From DAIDKA01 sp035487155 (GTDB lineage Bacteria; Pseudomonadota; Gammaproteobacteria; Steroidobacterales; Steroidobacteraceae), in assembly GCA_035487155.1 (NCBI GenBank), contig DATHMK010000037.1, forward strand, positions 1 through 64,000: a stretch of DNA of 64,000 bases, in the 5' to 3' direction. Under the pieces are notes generated by a model. It had not been told where the DNA came from. It ran no database searches and worked only from the letters and a program-made list of their open reading frames with translations. This document shows, one piece after another, positions 49,660 through 59,191 of this stretch (positions within the stretch are counted from its first letter, which is position 1; each line of letters opens with the position of its first letter). Both the position numbers and the translations under genes were made by a program.

Positions 49660-51141
49660 GTGCGCTTTCGGCCCTCATCCTGGATCATCGCGACGTTGCT
49701 CGCCGGCGCCGCAACGGCCATCTGGATCTCGCGCCGTATGTGCCTCGACGACGCATTGATCCATCTGCGCATCGCGCATCAGCTGCTGGCCCACGGATAT
49801 TATTCATTCAACGGCGATGGGCCCACCTATTCCACCTCCAGTCCCGGGTACACGGCGCTACTGGCCGCACTTTCCCTCTTCTTTGCTGGGCCGATGCTGC
49901 CAAAGATCCTCGGCGAGCTGATCTATGCCGGCCTGATCATGGCTCTCGCCCTACGCGCGCTGCATCAGCGCAACGCAGCGGCCCGGTGGCTCACCGTGGC
50001 ATTCCTGGCCGCGGTCGCAAGTCCCATCGGCGTACGGTGGCTGGCCGATGGCATGGAAACCGGGCTCATCGCTGCCGTGGCCCTCCTCTACAGTCGAATT
50101 GCCTACGACATCGGCCGCGCCGAGACACCAGGAAGCTGGGCCGGTGCGCTGCTGACTGCCGCGCTGGCCATGCTGGCGACATTGCTGCGGGTCGAGTTCT
50201 GCTTCCTGGCAGCGATCATTCTTGCGGCCGACTGGGCCCAGCGCCGCAGTGTCGTGCCGCATGGCAGGGCCATCGCCTTATGTGCCGGGGCAGCGCTGGG
50301 CCTTGGCCTCATCTACATCATATTCGGCAGTGTGCTGCCGGATACCGCTATCGCCAAAGCGGCGTTGGCACCGAATACGAGCCCCGCTTCGCAGGCACTT
50401 GCCACGTTGTTCAACGTGATGAAAACCCAGGCCGCCGCATCGCTTTTTGGTGCATTGCTGCTGCTGTGTCTGCTTCTGTCGTTCCTGGGCGCAGTCCGGC
50501 GGCGCGCTGCCACGCCGTTCATCGGCGTATTGAATGCCTCATTTCTGGTGTTTGTCGCCCTTGTCGTGGTGCGGCATCAGGCCGTGCAGGGCATTCGGTA
50601 TTTCGTATTTCTCGAGTTCTTCCTGATCTCCTTCAATCTGCACGCCCTGGATGGCGCATCCCCCGCAGCGCTCCGGCCGGTTTCGCTCTCACCGACACTG
50701 AAGCCGTGGGCGATCGGGTGCGCCGCAGTGGTGGCAATCACCTGGTACGCATTGGATTTTTCGCGTCTGCGGGCGATCAGTGCCGGTCGAACGGCCACTT
50801 TCGCAAGGTTCCGGGAACTTGACCTTGCCGATCTGCGCGGTCGCACCGGCATCGCCTGGGACGTTGGCATGATCGGGTACTTCTCCGATGGACTGATTCT
50901 CGATGGCAATGGCCTGGTCAACGGCCGGCGCATCGCCCGGACTTTGGTGCGCGACAGGCTCGAGGAGTTTGTGCGCGATCACCGGGTCGACTTCGTGTTT
51001 GCCAACGAGGAGCAGGCACAGGAGCTTGCGGGACTGCTGTCCACGAAGGGCTGGATCGCGCGCGGCAGCTTCGACTTTCCGAATTTCGACGGCGCGCCGG
51101 ATCGTCACGTCCTGCTGGTACGGCCAAGCGCCCGGCGCTGA
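49660..51141 (+). CDS. GT-C-like membrane glycosyltransferase
   Basis: A 493-residue protein with about ten helices, a first loop with CLDDALIHLRIAHQLLAHG (the Asp-Asp in the position of the acidic catalytic residues of ArnT/PMT-like enzymes), and a C-terminal soluble domain (LRGRTGIAWDVGMIGYFSDGLILDGNGLVNGRR). This architecture is common to GT-C enzymes that transfer sugars from lipid carriers in the periplasm. Substrate unknown. GTG 49660 is preferred because the gene before it ends at 49640. Confidence 0.65.
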   Translation: MRFRPSSWIIATLLAGAATAIWISRRMCLDDALIHLRIAHQLLAHGYYSFNGDGPTYSTSSPGYTALLAALSLFFAGPMLPKILGELIYAGLIMALALRALHQRNAAARWLTVAFLAAVASPIGVRWLADGMETGLIAAVALLYSRIAYDIGRAETPGSWAGALLTAALAMLATLLRVEFCFLAAIILAADWAQRRSVVPHGRAIALCAGAALGLGLIYIIFGSVLPDTAIAKAALAPNTSPASQALATLFNVMKTQAAASLFGALLLLCLLLSFLGAVRRRAATPFIGVLNASFLVFVALVVVRHQAVQGIRYFVFLEFFLISFNLHALDGASPAALRPVSLSPTLKPWAIGCAAVVAITWYALDFSRLRAISAGRTATFARFRELDLADLRGRTGIAWDVGMIGYFSDGLILDGNGLVNGRRIARTLVRDRLEEFVRDHRVDFVFANEEQAQELAGLLSTKGWIARGSFDFPNFDGAPDRHVLLVRPSARR

Positions 51142-51143
51142 TG

Positions 51144-51701
51144 TCAGCGGACCGCGCGGGTCCCCACGATACGCGCGGGGTTGCCGACCACGATGTCACG
51201 CGGCGCGACGCTGCGAACCACCACGGCGCGCGCGCCGACAATGGCGCCGGCGCCCACTGTCACGCCTGGGCCCACAAAGGCCTCGGTCCCCACCCAGACG
51301 TCATCCTCGAGCGTCACGGGAGGTTTCAGCAGCGGCAGAGACGGATCGGAGAAATCGTGCGTCCCCGCGCACAGATGGGCGCGATAGGAGAGCGTGACAC
51401 GCCGGCCTATGACCACCTTGCCCAGGCTGTAGACCAGGACATCCTCGCCCAGGGCCGACCACTCCCCGACGCACAGATTCCACGGCATGTAGATACGGCA
51501 GCTTGGGTAGACGTTGACGTGGGCGCCGATTCGGGCTCCGAACAGGCGCAGCACGGCGCGCCGCCACGCAAAGCAGGGGCGCGGACTTAAGATCAGCAGC
51601 CAGCGCCCGAAGGCCCAGGCAATGCGCTGCAGCTGTTCCGGGCGGGAATACTTCACCGCAGCGCGATTGGACCGCAGGTCGGTCAGCGGCGAATCAGTCA
51701 T
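51144..51701 (-). CDS. WcaF-like sugar O-acetyltransferase
   Basis: A 185-residue acyltransferase of the left-handed beta-helix (hexapeptide) family: several [LIV]GxxxxxxxG turns such as ARIGAHVNVYPSCRI and VTLEDDVWVGTEAFVGPGVTVGAGAIVGARAVV, ending ...DIVVGNPARIVGTR. WcaF and relatives acetylate sugar residues of exopolysaccharide. It converges with the GT-C gene with two bases between; the 100 bases upstream, before the exosortase gene, show no gene. Confidence 0.82.
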   Translation of the reverse strand: MTDSPLTDLRSNRAAVKYSRPEQLQRIAWAFGRWLLILSPRPCFAWRRAVLRLFGARIGAHVNVYPSCRIYMPWNLCVGEWSALGEDVLVYSLGKVVIGRRVTLSYRAHLCAGTHDFSDPSLPLLKPPVTLEDDVWVGTEAFVGPGVTVGAGAIVGARAVVVRSVAPRDIVVGNPARIVGTRAVR

Positions 51702-51801
51702 CGCGGCGCCACAATGTCAAGCTGTCCAATGTAACGATACCGTCGCATTCGCTCGCTAGGTTGGTCGGTTTCCGAAGACGGGTTCTCAAGAGGCAGGCCG
51801 C

Positions 51802-53361
51802 GTGCGGGTCAGATTGACATCGCCACTGTATGTGGTGTCGGCGTTCGCAATTGTAGCGACCCTGATTTCGTTCGCGCCATTCTTCTATGAGGTGTTCGAC
51901 CTTCGTACCCTCGCCCCGGACACCGGCTTTGGCATCGTGCTGCCGTTCGTCAGCCTGTTTCTCATCTGGCGGCAACGGGATCAGCTGCGCGGCATTCCCA
52001 TAACCGGGTCCTGGTACGGCCTGTTGCTGGTTGCCGCCGGCCTGGCGCTGCGTGCCATCGGCGCTTTCAGCACCATGAGCACCGTGGTCCGTTACGGCTT
52101 TCTGCTGGTCCTGTATGGCCTGGTGCTGTCGTTCACCGGACCGAAGCTTTTCCGCCGGCTGGGCGCGCCGCTGGCGATCCTCATCTTCATGGTGCCGCTG
52201 CCCATGTACCTGACGGGCGTGCTGACGCTCGACCTGCAGCTCATCTCCTCGATCATCGGCGTATGGATCATCCGGGCCTTCGGCATCAGCGTGTTCCTCG
52301 AAGGCAATGTGGTTGACCTTGGCACCATGCAGCTGGAGGTCGCCGAAGCCTGCAGTGGCCTGCGATACCTGCTGCCGCTGATGGTGCTGGCCCTCATGGT
52401 GGCGTACCTGTATCGCGGCGAAGCCTGGAAACGCATCCTCATATTCTTCGTTAGCATCCCGATCACGGTGCTGATGAACAGCATCCGCATCGGCTTCATC
52501 GGCATAACCGTGGAGTACTGGGGCAAACGCATGGCCGAGGGCGTGCTCCACGATTTCGAGGGCTGGCTGGTATTCATGCTCAGCCTCGCCGCGCTGCTGC
52601 TCGTGGCCTTGCTGCTGACGAAGGTCGGACGGCGCTCGCGCTGGTCGCAGGCCTTTGATCTGGCGCCAGCTCCGTTCGCGGCCACCGTACCCAAGGCCGC
52701 TGCGACCCAATGGCGGATGCCCCGTGCCTTTGTGGTGGCAACGGCCATTGTCACGGCCGGCGCCATCGGCGGGCTGACGATGCCGGAGCGCCAGTCCAAC
52801 ATTCCCGAGCGCAGGGATTTTTCCGAGTTCCCGATGCAGGTCGCGGGTTGGGATGGCCATCGCGGCGTCCTGGACGGGATCTATCTGGATGCACTGGACC
52901 TTACCGACTATCTGCTCGTGGACTATGTGCGCGCCGGCGGGAATTCCCCCATCAACTTCTACTCGGCGTATTACTCCGAGCAGAAGGGCTTCAACCGCAT
53001 TCACTCGCCCCGCAACTGCATCCCCGGCGGCGGTTGGCAAATCACCGAACTGACCCAGCGTGCTGTTCCCTTGGGCACCTCGGGGCGAACCCTGCCCGTC
53101 AATCGTGCGGTCATCGCACTGGGGGAGCAGAAGGAACTTGTCTACTACTGGTATCAGGAACGCGGTCGGGCCATGACCAATGAGAATGTCGTGAAGTGGT
53201 ATCTGTTCTGGGACTCCCTCAAGCGCAACCGCACCGACGGAGCTCTGGTGCGCATCGTTGCGCCCATGCCCCGCAATGCCGTGGAGGCGGACGTCGATGC
53301 TGACATGCAACGCTTCGCCGCGAACGTCGAACCGCAGCTGAGCCACTATATTCCCGACTGA
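51802..53361 (+). CDS. xrtD: Exosortase fused to an EpsI domain (XrtD-like)
   Basis: Membrane transpeptidase of 519 residues that would sort proteins with a C-terminal PEP-CTERM-like signal. Eight or so helices occupy 1-280 and carry the catalytic triad: C184 (VAEACSGLRY), R229 (MNSIRIG) and H250 (VLHDFEGW). Residues about 300-519 are an EpsI (methanolan biosynthesis) domain, containing IPGGGWQI and YYWYQERGR. The fusion and length match VPLPA-CTERM exosortases of the XrtD type. GTG 51802. No sorted substrate is seen in the window. Confidence 0.85.
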   Translation: MRVRLTSPLYVVSAFAIVATLISFAPFFYEVFDLRTLAPDTGFGIVLPFVSLFLIWRQRDQLRGIPITGSWYGLLLVAAGLALRAIGAFSTMSTVVRYGFLLVLYGLVLSFTGPKLFRRLGAPLAILIFMVPLPMYLTGVLTLDLQLISSIIGVWIIRAFGISVFLEGNVVDLGTMQLEVAEACSGLRYLLPLMVLALMVAYLYRGEAWKRILIFFVSIPITVLMNSIRIGFIGITVEYWGKRMAEGVLHDFEGWLVFMLSLAALLLVALLLTKVGRRSRWSQAFDLAPAPFAATVPKAAATQWRMPRAFVVATAIVTAGAIGGLTMPERQSNIPERRDFSEFPMQVAGWDGHRGVLDGIYLDALDLTDYLLVDYVRAGGNSPINFYSAYYSEQKGFNRIHSPRNCIPGGGWQITELTQRAVPLGTSGRTLPVNRAVIALGEQKELVYYWYQERGRAMTNENVVKWYLFWDSLKRNRTDGALVRIVAPMPRNAVEADVDADMQRFAANVEPQLSHYIPD

Positions 53362-54359
53362 GAGAGGGTTCGGCCGGGAGTCCCCCCCGCATACGCCAAC
53401 CCATACACGCAGGGCAGTACCGCCGGCAGCAACAGCCGAAACTCCGCCATATTGCCATCCATCATCCGATAGAAGATCCACCATCCCGGAAGCACCCAGC
53501 AGTTGGCGATGAAGAAGCCCCGGCGCCAGTCCGTTGTGCTCATTGTCGACAACCGGTTGAGGCACAGGATGGCGAATACGGCTTCGAGCCCCAGGGAGCA
53601 GATGGCGGTCAGTGACAGCATGCCCGGGGCGAGAAAGATGGCCTTGGGATCGATGAGGATGTGGCCGCCTCCGGTCACCGGGCCGGGATAGAAATGGCGC
53701 AGCAGCCGGTACTCCAGCGCGAATGCCGCGGCGAATGCTGCGAACCACAGCACCCGTTCGCGCAAGGGTCGGGTCCGGGCGATGATCATCCACAGGCCCA
53801 CCCAGGTGACGACATGGAATGAGGTCTCACGGAACAGCCCCGTCAGCAGCATGAATACCAGGGTGAGTCCCATATCGCCCTTGAGCAGCCAGTACAGCGC
53901 CACACTGATCAGGGCGAGCGCCGGCATGTCATACGGGTAGAAGACGTAGAGACTCATCAGCACCATGGCGGCATACGCCGCCATGAAGTAGCGCCAGTTC
54001 AGCCCCATCGGGCTGCGCAGCACCGGATAGGCCCCGACGCAGGCATACAGCGGCGTCAGCACTCCTGCCGCGATGCGCAGCGGATGCAGCCGCAGGTCCT
54101 GGCTGTGGAGGAGTCCGGAGATCAACTGGGCTGCATGCCACAGGATCTGATTGCCCAGGAAGCGGGTATACGCCAGGGTCCCCGGCTGCAGGTAATCGCG
54201 CCTGAAGAGCGAAAAGTCCGTGAGACTGGAGGGCAAGCCCTGGATTACACCCGTGGCGATGTCCGGCAGGAATTTGAAGAACACCAGTTCGATCGCCAAG
54301 GCCAGTGCGATCAGGCTGAGCAGTTTTTCGGCAATGGCGGAAGCGGCTGCGCGGTTCAT
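53346..54359 (-). CDS. Multi-helix membrane protein, polysaccharide cluster
   Basis: A 337-residue membrane protein with about ten helices and few charged loops; the pattern (helix 1 followed by a periplasmic loop, ...RRDYLQPGTLAYTRFLGN) resembles GT-C or polymerase-like proteins but no diagnostic motif is visible. Start is ATG 54359, overlapping the stop of the glycosyltransferase gene by ATGA, so they are coupled. It overlaps the exosortase gene end by 16 bases. Confidence 0.65.
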   Translation of the reverse strand: MNRAAASAIAEKLLSLIALALAIELVFFKFLPDIATGVIQGLPSSLTDFSLFRRDYLQPGTLAYTRFLGNQILWHAAQLISGLLHSQDLRLHPLRIAAGVLTPLYACVGAYPVLRSPMGLNWRYFMAAYAAMVLMSLYVFYPYDMPALALISVALYWLLKGDMGLTLVFMLLTGLFRETSFHVVTWVGLWMIIARTRPLRERVLWFAAFAAAFALEYRLLRHFYPGPVTGGGHILIDPKAIFLAPGMLSLTAICSLGLEAVFAILCLNRLSTMSTTDWRRGFFIANCWVLPGWWIFYRMMDGNMAEFRLLLPAVLPCVYGLAYAGGTPGRTLSQSGI

Positions 54360-55618
54360 GGCAATTGCTCGACGGGTCGCGCGCATGACAGCTCGTCCAG
54401 CAGGCCTGACCAGTCGGCGGCGGCGCACTGACTGGTATGACGGGTCAGTGCCAGGCGCCTGGCGTTGTCGCCCAGGGCCCTGGCGCGCGTCGGATCGGCC
54501 TGCAGCGCCCGCAACGCCTGCGCCAGTTGCCGTCCCGCCCCCACCTCCACGCTGATGCCGCAGTCATGTTCACGCAGCAGATCCGCCACCTCGCCGCGGG
54601 TATCCCCGATGAACACGACCGGGCGTCCGGCGGCGAGAATGCCGTAGACCTTGCTTGGCACGATCAGCCCTTCCAATGCGGGCAGCAGGCTGACCAGGTG
54701 CACATCTGCCGCCGCCAGGCTATCCGCCAGCAGCGCCACGGGCTGGTATCCCTGAAAGTGGAAGTTCCTCAGCGCTGCCCGCGCCACGGCCGCGCGCAGT
54801 TCGTTGCTGCGGGCGCCACCCCCCGTCATCAGGAACGCGAAGGGCGCCTCCTGCAGGTGTCCGGCCGCGTCCAGCAGGGTATGGAATTCATGGGCACGAC
54901 CAAAATTGCCCGAATAGCCGATCACGAACCGGTCCTGCAGATTCAGGCGGCTGCGCATCTGGCAGTCGCGCGTCGGGATCGGGACGATGGCCTGCGGATC
55001 GGCCCAGTTCGGGATGACCCGCAGCTGTTCCGCGGCGATTCCCCGGGCGAGCAACCGCGCGCGCATGCCAGTGCCGATCACGACATTCATGGCGGCCATC
55101 CGCAGCGAGCGGTCCCGCAGCCGCGCCAGAGCATCGTGCAGCCAGCGCGGCATGACGGCGGGGGTCAGCGCGAAGGCCACTTCCGGAAACACATCCTGCA
55201 GCCAGTTCACCAGTCGGGCATGCCGGCAGCGGGCCGCAAGTCCGCTGATTACGCAGATCAAGGGCGGGTCGGTCTTCGCGACCACCACATCGCCCGAGCG
55301 CAGCAGCGCCAGCAGCTTCAGGCCCGCGGCGATGTGAAAGCTCAGATAGTCCAGCGCACGGCCCGGCAGACTTGCGCGTCCGAAGCTGAACGTGGCGACC
55401 CGGTGAATGATCACCCCGCGAACCGTCTCCCGCGCCGGCAGCCGGCCGTGCCGGTCCTCGTACAGCTGCCGGGAGGTCACCACCGCCACCTCGATGCCTT
55501 GCTCCACCAGCCGGAAGGCCAGGTCCGACAGCATGCGGCTGGTGGCCGATTCGTCCGGATGGCAATAGCGGTTCACGAACACGACGCGTGCCGATCGTGG
55601 AGTGTGTGCGCGCTGCAC
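54356..55618 (-). CDS. Family 4 glycosyltransferase
   Basis: A 420-residue glycosyltransferase of the GT-B fold. Residues about 215-235 carry the donor-site GYSGNFGRAHEF stretch, LEGLIVPSKVYGILAAGRPVVFIGDTRGEVADLL is the donor-binding E-x7-E-like region, and the N-terminal part binds the acceptor. It resembles GT4 enzymes of capsule and O-antigen synthesis. The next gene downstream overlaps it; the amidotransferase gene begins seven bases upstream in the same direction. Confidence 0.85.
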   Translation of the reverse strand: MQRAHTPRSARVVFVNRYCHPDESATSRMLSDLAFRLVEQGIEVAVVTSRQLYEDRHGRLPARETVRGVIIHRVATFSFGRASLPGRALDYLSFHIAAGLKLLALLRSGDVVVAKTDPPLICVISGLAARCRHARLVNWLQDVFPEVAFALTPAVMPRWLHDALARLRDRSLRMAAMNVVIGTGMRARLLARGIAAEQLRVIPNWADPQAIVPIPTRDCQMRSRLNLQDRFVIGYSGNFGRAHEFHTLLDAAGHLQEAPFAFLMTGGGARSNELRAAVARAALRNFHFQGYQPVALLADSLAAADVHLVSLLPALEGLIVPSKVYGILAAGRPVVFIGDTRGEVADLLREHDCGISVEVGAGRQLAQALRALQADPTRARALGDNARRLALTRHTSQCAAADWSGLLDELSCARPVEQLP

Positions 55619-55624
55619 TTGAAC

Positions 55625-57529
55625 CTACGCCGCGCGGCGCGCGGTAGTTGGCCAGATGTCGCGGCCCAATTCGTGATGGGCGACGTAGCACAGCAGCATC
55701 AGCACGCTCCACAGCAGCGGATAGGTTTCGCGTTGTCCGCTTTGATGCAGGTGCGCCAGCTTGCGTATATTGGTCTGACTCAATGGCAGGCGCGACATCA
55801 GGCTGTGATCATTGATCAGCTCCAGCGACCATGCCTTCAGCGGCCCTCGCAGCCATTGCGCCAGCGGCACGGCGAAGCCTTTCTTGGGCTGGTACACCAT
55901 CTGCGCCGGCAGGTGTCGCGCCAGAACCTTCTTCAGCAGATACTTGGTGGTGCCGCCGCGCAGCTTGTATTCCAGCGGCAGGCGCATGGCCCACTCGACC
56001 AGGCGGTAGTCGGTCATCGGGCAGCGCGCCTCCAATGAGAACGCCATGGTGGCGACGTCGACCTTCTGCAGGTACGCCCCGGGCAGGATATAGGCGGCAT
56101 CCAGCCGCATGCCGATCTCAGCACCCGTCAGGTCCTTGGCAAAACCGGCCGCGGTCCACGCGAATGCGTCGATGGTGGCGGGCGTGGCGGCCATCACTTC
56201 GGGCAACAGCGGCGAGGGATAGTCCTTGGAGATATTTCGCAAGTAGCCGAACAGGCCGGCGCAGGTCGTCGCATCCAGTGCGCCCGCCAGCAGCTTCAGG
56301 CGATGCGCCGGCAGCATGCGCAAGGCCTGCTGCAACGCCATGCGCCCCGGGCGCGGCATGCGCGTGAGCGGCGCCAGTCGCTGCATCAGCTGGTAGTGGT
56401 GATAGCCCCCGAATATCTCATCGGCGCCGTCCCCCGTCAGCACCACCTTCACCTGCCGGCGCGCACAGCGCGACACCGCCAGGGTCGCAAACGCGGAACT
56501 GTCGGCGAAGGGCTCGTCGTATTCCTCCACATAGGTGGGCAGAAGCTCCGGCAAGCGGTCCACGCTGAGCTTTTCCTGGAAGTGTTCCACGCCCAGATGC
56601 CGGGCGATGCGCGCCGCCGCCGGACCTTCGTTGAAATCCTCTTCGTCGAAGGCAATCGTGAACGTCTTCGGCGCCGCCACCCCGGCCAGTTTCATGGCGG
56701 CAACCACCATGGCGCTGTCGATGCCACCGGAGAGGAACGCGCCCAGCGGTACGTCGCTCAACAGCCGCTCGCGCACGGTGGTGACCAGCAGCGACTGCAA
56801 CTCCTCGGCCAGCTCCTGCTCGCTGCGCCGACCCTGGGATGGATCGGGCCCGATGCGCTGAAAATCCCAGTAGCACTGCTCGCGCACGCCCCTGGCGTCC
56901 ACGCTCAGGAAGTGACCGGGCCTCAATTTTCGCGTGCCGCCGTACAGGGACAGCGGCGCGGGGATGTACCCCAGGTCGAAATAGGTGCGCAGCGCGGCGG
57001 GGTCGATCGCCGCTGTCTCGCCCTTTGACAGTTCCAGGACGGCACCGGGCCGGGAAGCGAAATGAAATCGGCTACCCGACCAGCGGTAGTAGAACGGCTT
57101 GACTCCCAGCCGGTCGCGCGCCGCGAACAAACGCTGCGCGCTGCGATCCCAGATCACGAACGCAAACATGCCCTGCAGGCGGCGCAGGCAGTCCTCGCCC
57201 CACTGACGATAGGCCTCTATCAGGGTTTCTGTGTCGCAGCTGCTGCGCCAGCCACCCACTGGCTGCAGCTGCCGGCGTACCCACTGGTGATTATAGATTT
57301 CACCGTTGAAGGTAATGACATAGCGCTGATCCGAGGACAGCATGGGCTGGTGACCGGCCGGCGACAGGTCGAGGATGGCCAGGCGTCGCTGGCCCAGGCA
57401 TACCTGCGCGTCACGCCAGGTACCCTGGTCGTCGGGACCGCGGCGCACCAGCCGCCGCAACGCTGCTTCCAGGCGCTCCTGCGGCAGCGGTTCGCCTCCG
57501 GGACTGTAGCTACCCGCGATTCCGCACAT
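55625..57529 (-). CDS. asnB: Asparagine synthase-like amidotransferase
   Basis: A 634-residue enzyme with an N-terminal glutaminase (Cys2 as nucleophile in MCGIAGSYS, NGEIYNH) and a synthetase domain with the PP-loop SGGIDS (LGAFLSGGIDSAMVV). It uses glutamine and ATP to make an amide. Near exosortase and polysaccharide genes such proteins are thought to amidate sugars or proteins; a plain asparagine synthase is the alternative. It ends seven bases from the GT4 gene. Confidence 0.88.
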   Translation of the reverse strand: MCGIAGSYSPGGEPLPQERLEAALRRLVRRGPDDQGTWRDAQVCLGQRRLAILDLSPAGHQPMLSSDQRYVITFNGEIYNHQWVRRQLQPVGGWRSSCDTETLIEAYRQWGEDCLRRLQGMFAFVIWDRSAQRLFAARDRLGVKPFYYRWSGSRFHFASRPGAVLELSKGETAAIDPAALRTYFDLGYIPAPLSLYGGTRKLRPGHFLSVDARGVREQCYWDFQRIGPDPSQGRRSEQELAEELQSLLVTTVRERLLSDVPLGAFLSGGIDSAMVVAAMKLAGVAAPKTFTIAFDEEDFNEGPAAARIARHLGVEHFQEKLSVDRLPELLPTYVEEYDEPFADSSAFATLAVSRCARRQVKVVLTGDGADEIFGGYHHYQLMQRLAPLTRMPRPGRMALQQALRMLPAHRLKLLAGALDATTCAGLFGYLRNISKDYPSPLLPEVMAATPATIDAFAWTAAGFAKDLTGAEIGMRLDAAYILPGAYLQKVDVATMAFSLEARCPMTDYRLVEWAMRLPLEYKLRGGTTKYLLKKVLARHLPAQMVYQPKKGFAVPLAQWLRGPLKAWSLELINDHSLMSRLPLSQTNIRKLAHLHQSGQRETYPLLWSVLMLLCYVAHHELGRDIWPTTARRAA

Positions 57530-57641
57530 GTCTCGCCTGTGTATACTGTTGTTTTATATGCAATCGCGATCGGATGCCGATTGTAATCAGCTTGTGTGAC
57601 TCTTTTGTTGACCGGCAGGAGTCGGTGGAGAATTTCGATCC
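57530..57641. promoter_or_regulatory. Divergent promoter region, asnB and hldD
   Basis: A 112-base A+T-richer gap between divergent genes. It contains CAATCG (57561-57566) and CGATTG (57578-57583), a 6-bp inverted repeat, and TATAAA on the minus strand (57558-57553) that may be the -10 of asnB. A TTGACC box lies near 57608 before hldD, without a clear -10. No gene is seen here. Confidence 0.35.
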
Positions 57642-58625
57642 ATGATGCTCGTGACCGGCGGCGCCGGCTTCATTGGTTCCAACCTCGCGGCGGCGCTGGC
57701 CGCCCAGGGCCAGGACGTGGCCGTCTGCGACCGCCTGCGCAGCGGCGACAAGTGGCGCAACATCGCCAAGATCGACCTGCGCGACCTGGTCGCGCCGGAG
57801 CATCTGGACGAGTGGCTGGCAACCCGTGGCAAGTCCGTCTCGGCCATCTTTCACATGGGCGCGATCTCCTCCACCACCGAGACTGACGCCGACCTCATCG
57901 TGGACACCAACTTCCGGCTCTCCTGCCGTCTATGGGAGTGGTGCGTGCACAATGGCCGGCGCTTCATCTATGCCTCCTCCGCGGCCACCTACGGTGGCGC
58001 CGAGGCGGGTTTCGCAGATGACGATTCGCCGCAGGCTCTGGCCCGGCTGCGTCCGCTCAATGCCTATGGCTGGAGCAAGCAGCTCTTCGATCGCTGGGCC
58101 GTACATCAGCAGTCCCTTACCAATGCGCGCCCGCCGCAATGGGTGGGTCTGAAGTTCTTCAATGTCTACGGCCCGAACGAGTATCACAAAGGTGGCATGC
58201 AGAGCGTCGTCGCACAGAAATACGGCCTCGCGGCGGCCGGTGAACCCGTAACCCTGTTCCGCTCGCACCGGCAGGGCGTGGCCGACGGCGGTCAGCTGCG
58301 CGACTTCGTGTACGTGGCCGACTGCGTCAACGTGATGCTGTGGCTGCTCGAGAACCCCAAGGTCAGCGGCATCTTCAATCTCGGCACCGGCAAGGCCCGC
58401 AGCTTCGCCGACCTGGCCACGGCCTTGTTCGCCGCCGTTGGCAAGCCCGCGCGGCTGGCCTACATCGACATGCCCGCCGCCATCCGACCCAACTACCAGT
58501 ATTTCACGGAGGCCAGGATGCAGCGCCTGCGCGACCTTGGCTATGCCAGGCCCTTCACCTCCCTTGAAGAGGGAGTGCGTGAGTATGTGCAGCGACATCT
58601 GTCGCAGCCCGACCGCTACCGCTGA
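57642..58625 (+). CDS. hldD: ADP-L-glycero-D-manno-heptose 6-epimerase
   Basis: A 327-residue short-chain epimerase that makes ADP-L-glycero-D-manno-heptose for LPS core. MLVTGGAGFIGSNLAAAL binds NADP; YGWSKQLFDRW carries the catalytic Tyr-x3-Lys; FNVYGPNEYHKGGMQSV is the HldD-specific block. ATG 57642 is used. It is followed 14 bases later by gmhB. Confidence 0.93.
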   Translation: MMLVTGGAGFIGSNLAAALAAQGQDVAVCDRLRSGDKWRNIAKIDLRDLVAPEHLDEWLATRGKSVSAIFHMGAISSTTETDADLIVDTNFRLSCRLWEWCVHNGRRFIYASSAATYGGAEAGFADDDSPQALARLRPLNAYGWSKQLFDRWAVHQQSLTNARPPQWVGLKFFNVYGPNEYHKGGMQSVVAQKYGLAAAGEPVTLFRSHRQGVADGGQLRDFVYVADCVNVMLWLLENPKVSGIFNLGTGKARSFADLATALFAAVGKPARLAYIDMPAAIRPNYQYFTEARMQRLRDLGYARPFTSLEEGVREYVQRHLSQPDRYR

Positions 58626-58639
58626 CGTCCCCGACACCG

Positions 58640-59191
58640 GTGAACACCCGGCACCTGATCCTCGACCGCGACGGTGTCCTCAATCGCGAGGCACCGGAGC
58701 ATGGCTACATCCTGTCGTGGGCTGAGTTTCATTGGCTGCCGGGTGCGCTGGAGGCGCTCGCCCTGATGCATGGCGCCGGCATTCGCCTGAGCGTCGCCAG
58801 CAACCAGTCCGCCGTGGGCCGCGGCCTGATGGACCTCGCGCAGCTCGAGCACATCATGGCGCAGATGCGCGCGCAGGCTGCCGCCGCCGCGGGGCCGATT
58901 GATGCGGTGTTCTATTGTCCGCACGCGCCTGAGGATGATTGCGACTGCCGCAAGCCGCGGCCCGGATTGCTCACGGCGGCGGTGATGGCCTCGGGCATTG
59001 CACCCGGCCTGACCCTGTTTGCGGGCGATGATGTGCGCGACGTGGAAGCCGCCCAGGCCGCCGGCGTGGCGCCGGTGCTGCTGCGCACCGGCAAGGGCGC
59101 CCACGCCGCGGCCGAGCTGCGCAACCGCGGGTTCACCGTGCCGATATACGATAATCTGCTGCACCTGGCGCGCGAGCTGACACACCCATGA
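58640..59191 (+). CDS. gmhB: D-glycero-D-manno-heptose 1,7-bisphosphate phosphatase
   Basis: A 183-residue HAD-family phosphatase. DRDGVLN near residue 8-14 carries the nucleophile Asp; ASNQSAVGRG is motif II; CPHAPEDDCDCRKPRPGLL contains the zinc cysteines seen in GmhB; AGDDVRDVEAAQAAG is motif IV. It removes the C7 phosphate in ADP-heptose synthesis. GTG 58640 start; its stop overlaps the ATG of hldE (ATGA). Confidence 0.93.
   Translation: MNTRHLILDRDGVLNREAPEHGYILSWAEFHWLPGALEALALMHGAGIRLSVASNQSAVGRGLMDLAQLEHIMAQMRAQAAAAAGPIDAVFYCPHAPEDDCDCRKPRPGLLTAAVMASGIAPGLTLFAGDDVRDVEAAQAAGVAPVLLRTGKGAHAAAELRNRGFTVPIYDNLLHLARELTHP

Noticed and set aside
51694..53793. Minus-strand open frame of 699 codons opposite the exosortase
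   Set aside because: The exosortase frame has its catalytic triad and EpsI domain; the opposite frame shows only low-complexity His/Gln/Asp sequence.
57530..57560. CTGTGTATACTG-like sequence as a LexA box before asnB
   Set aside because: It lacks the symmetrical CTG-N10-CAG spacing expected for LexA; the match is partial and may be chance.
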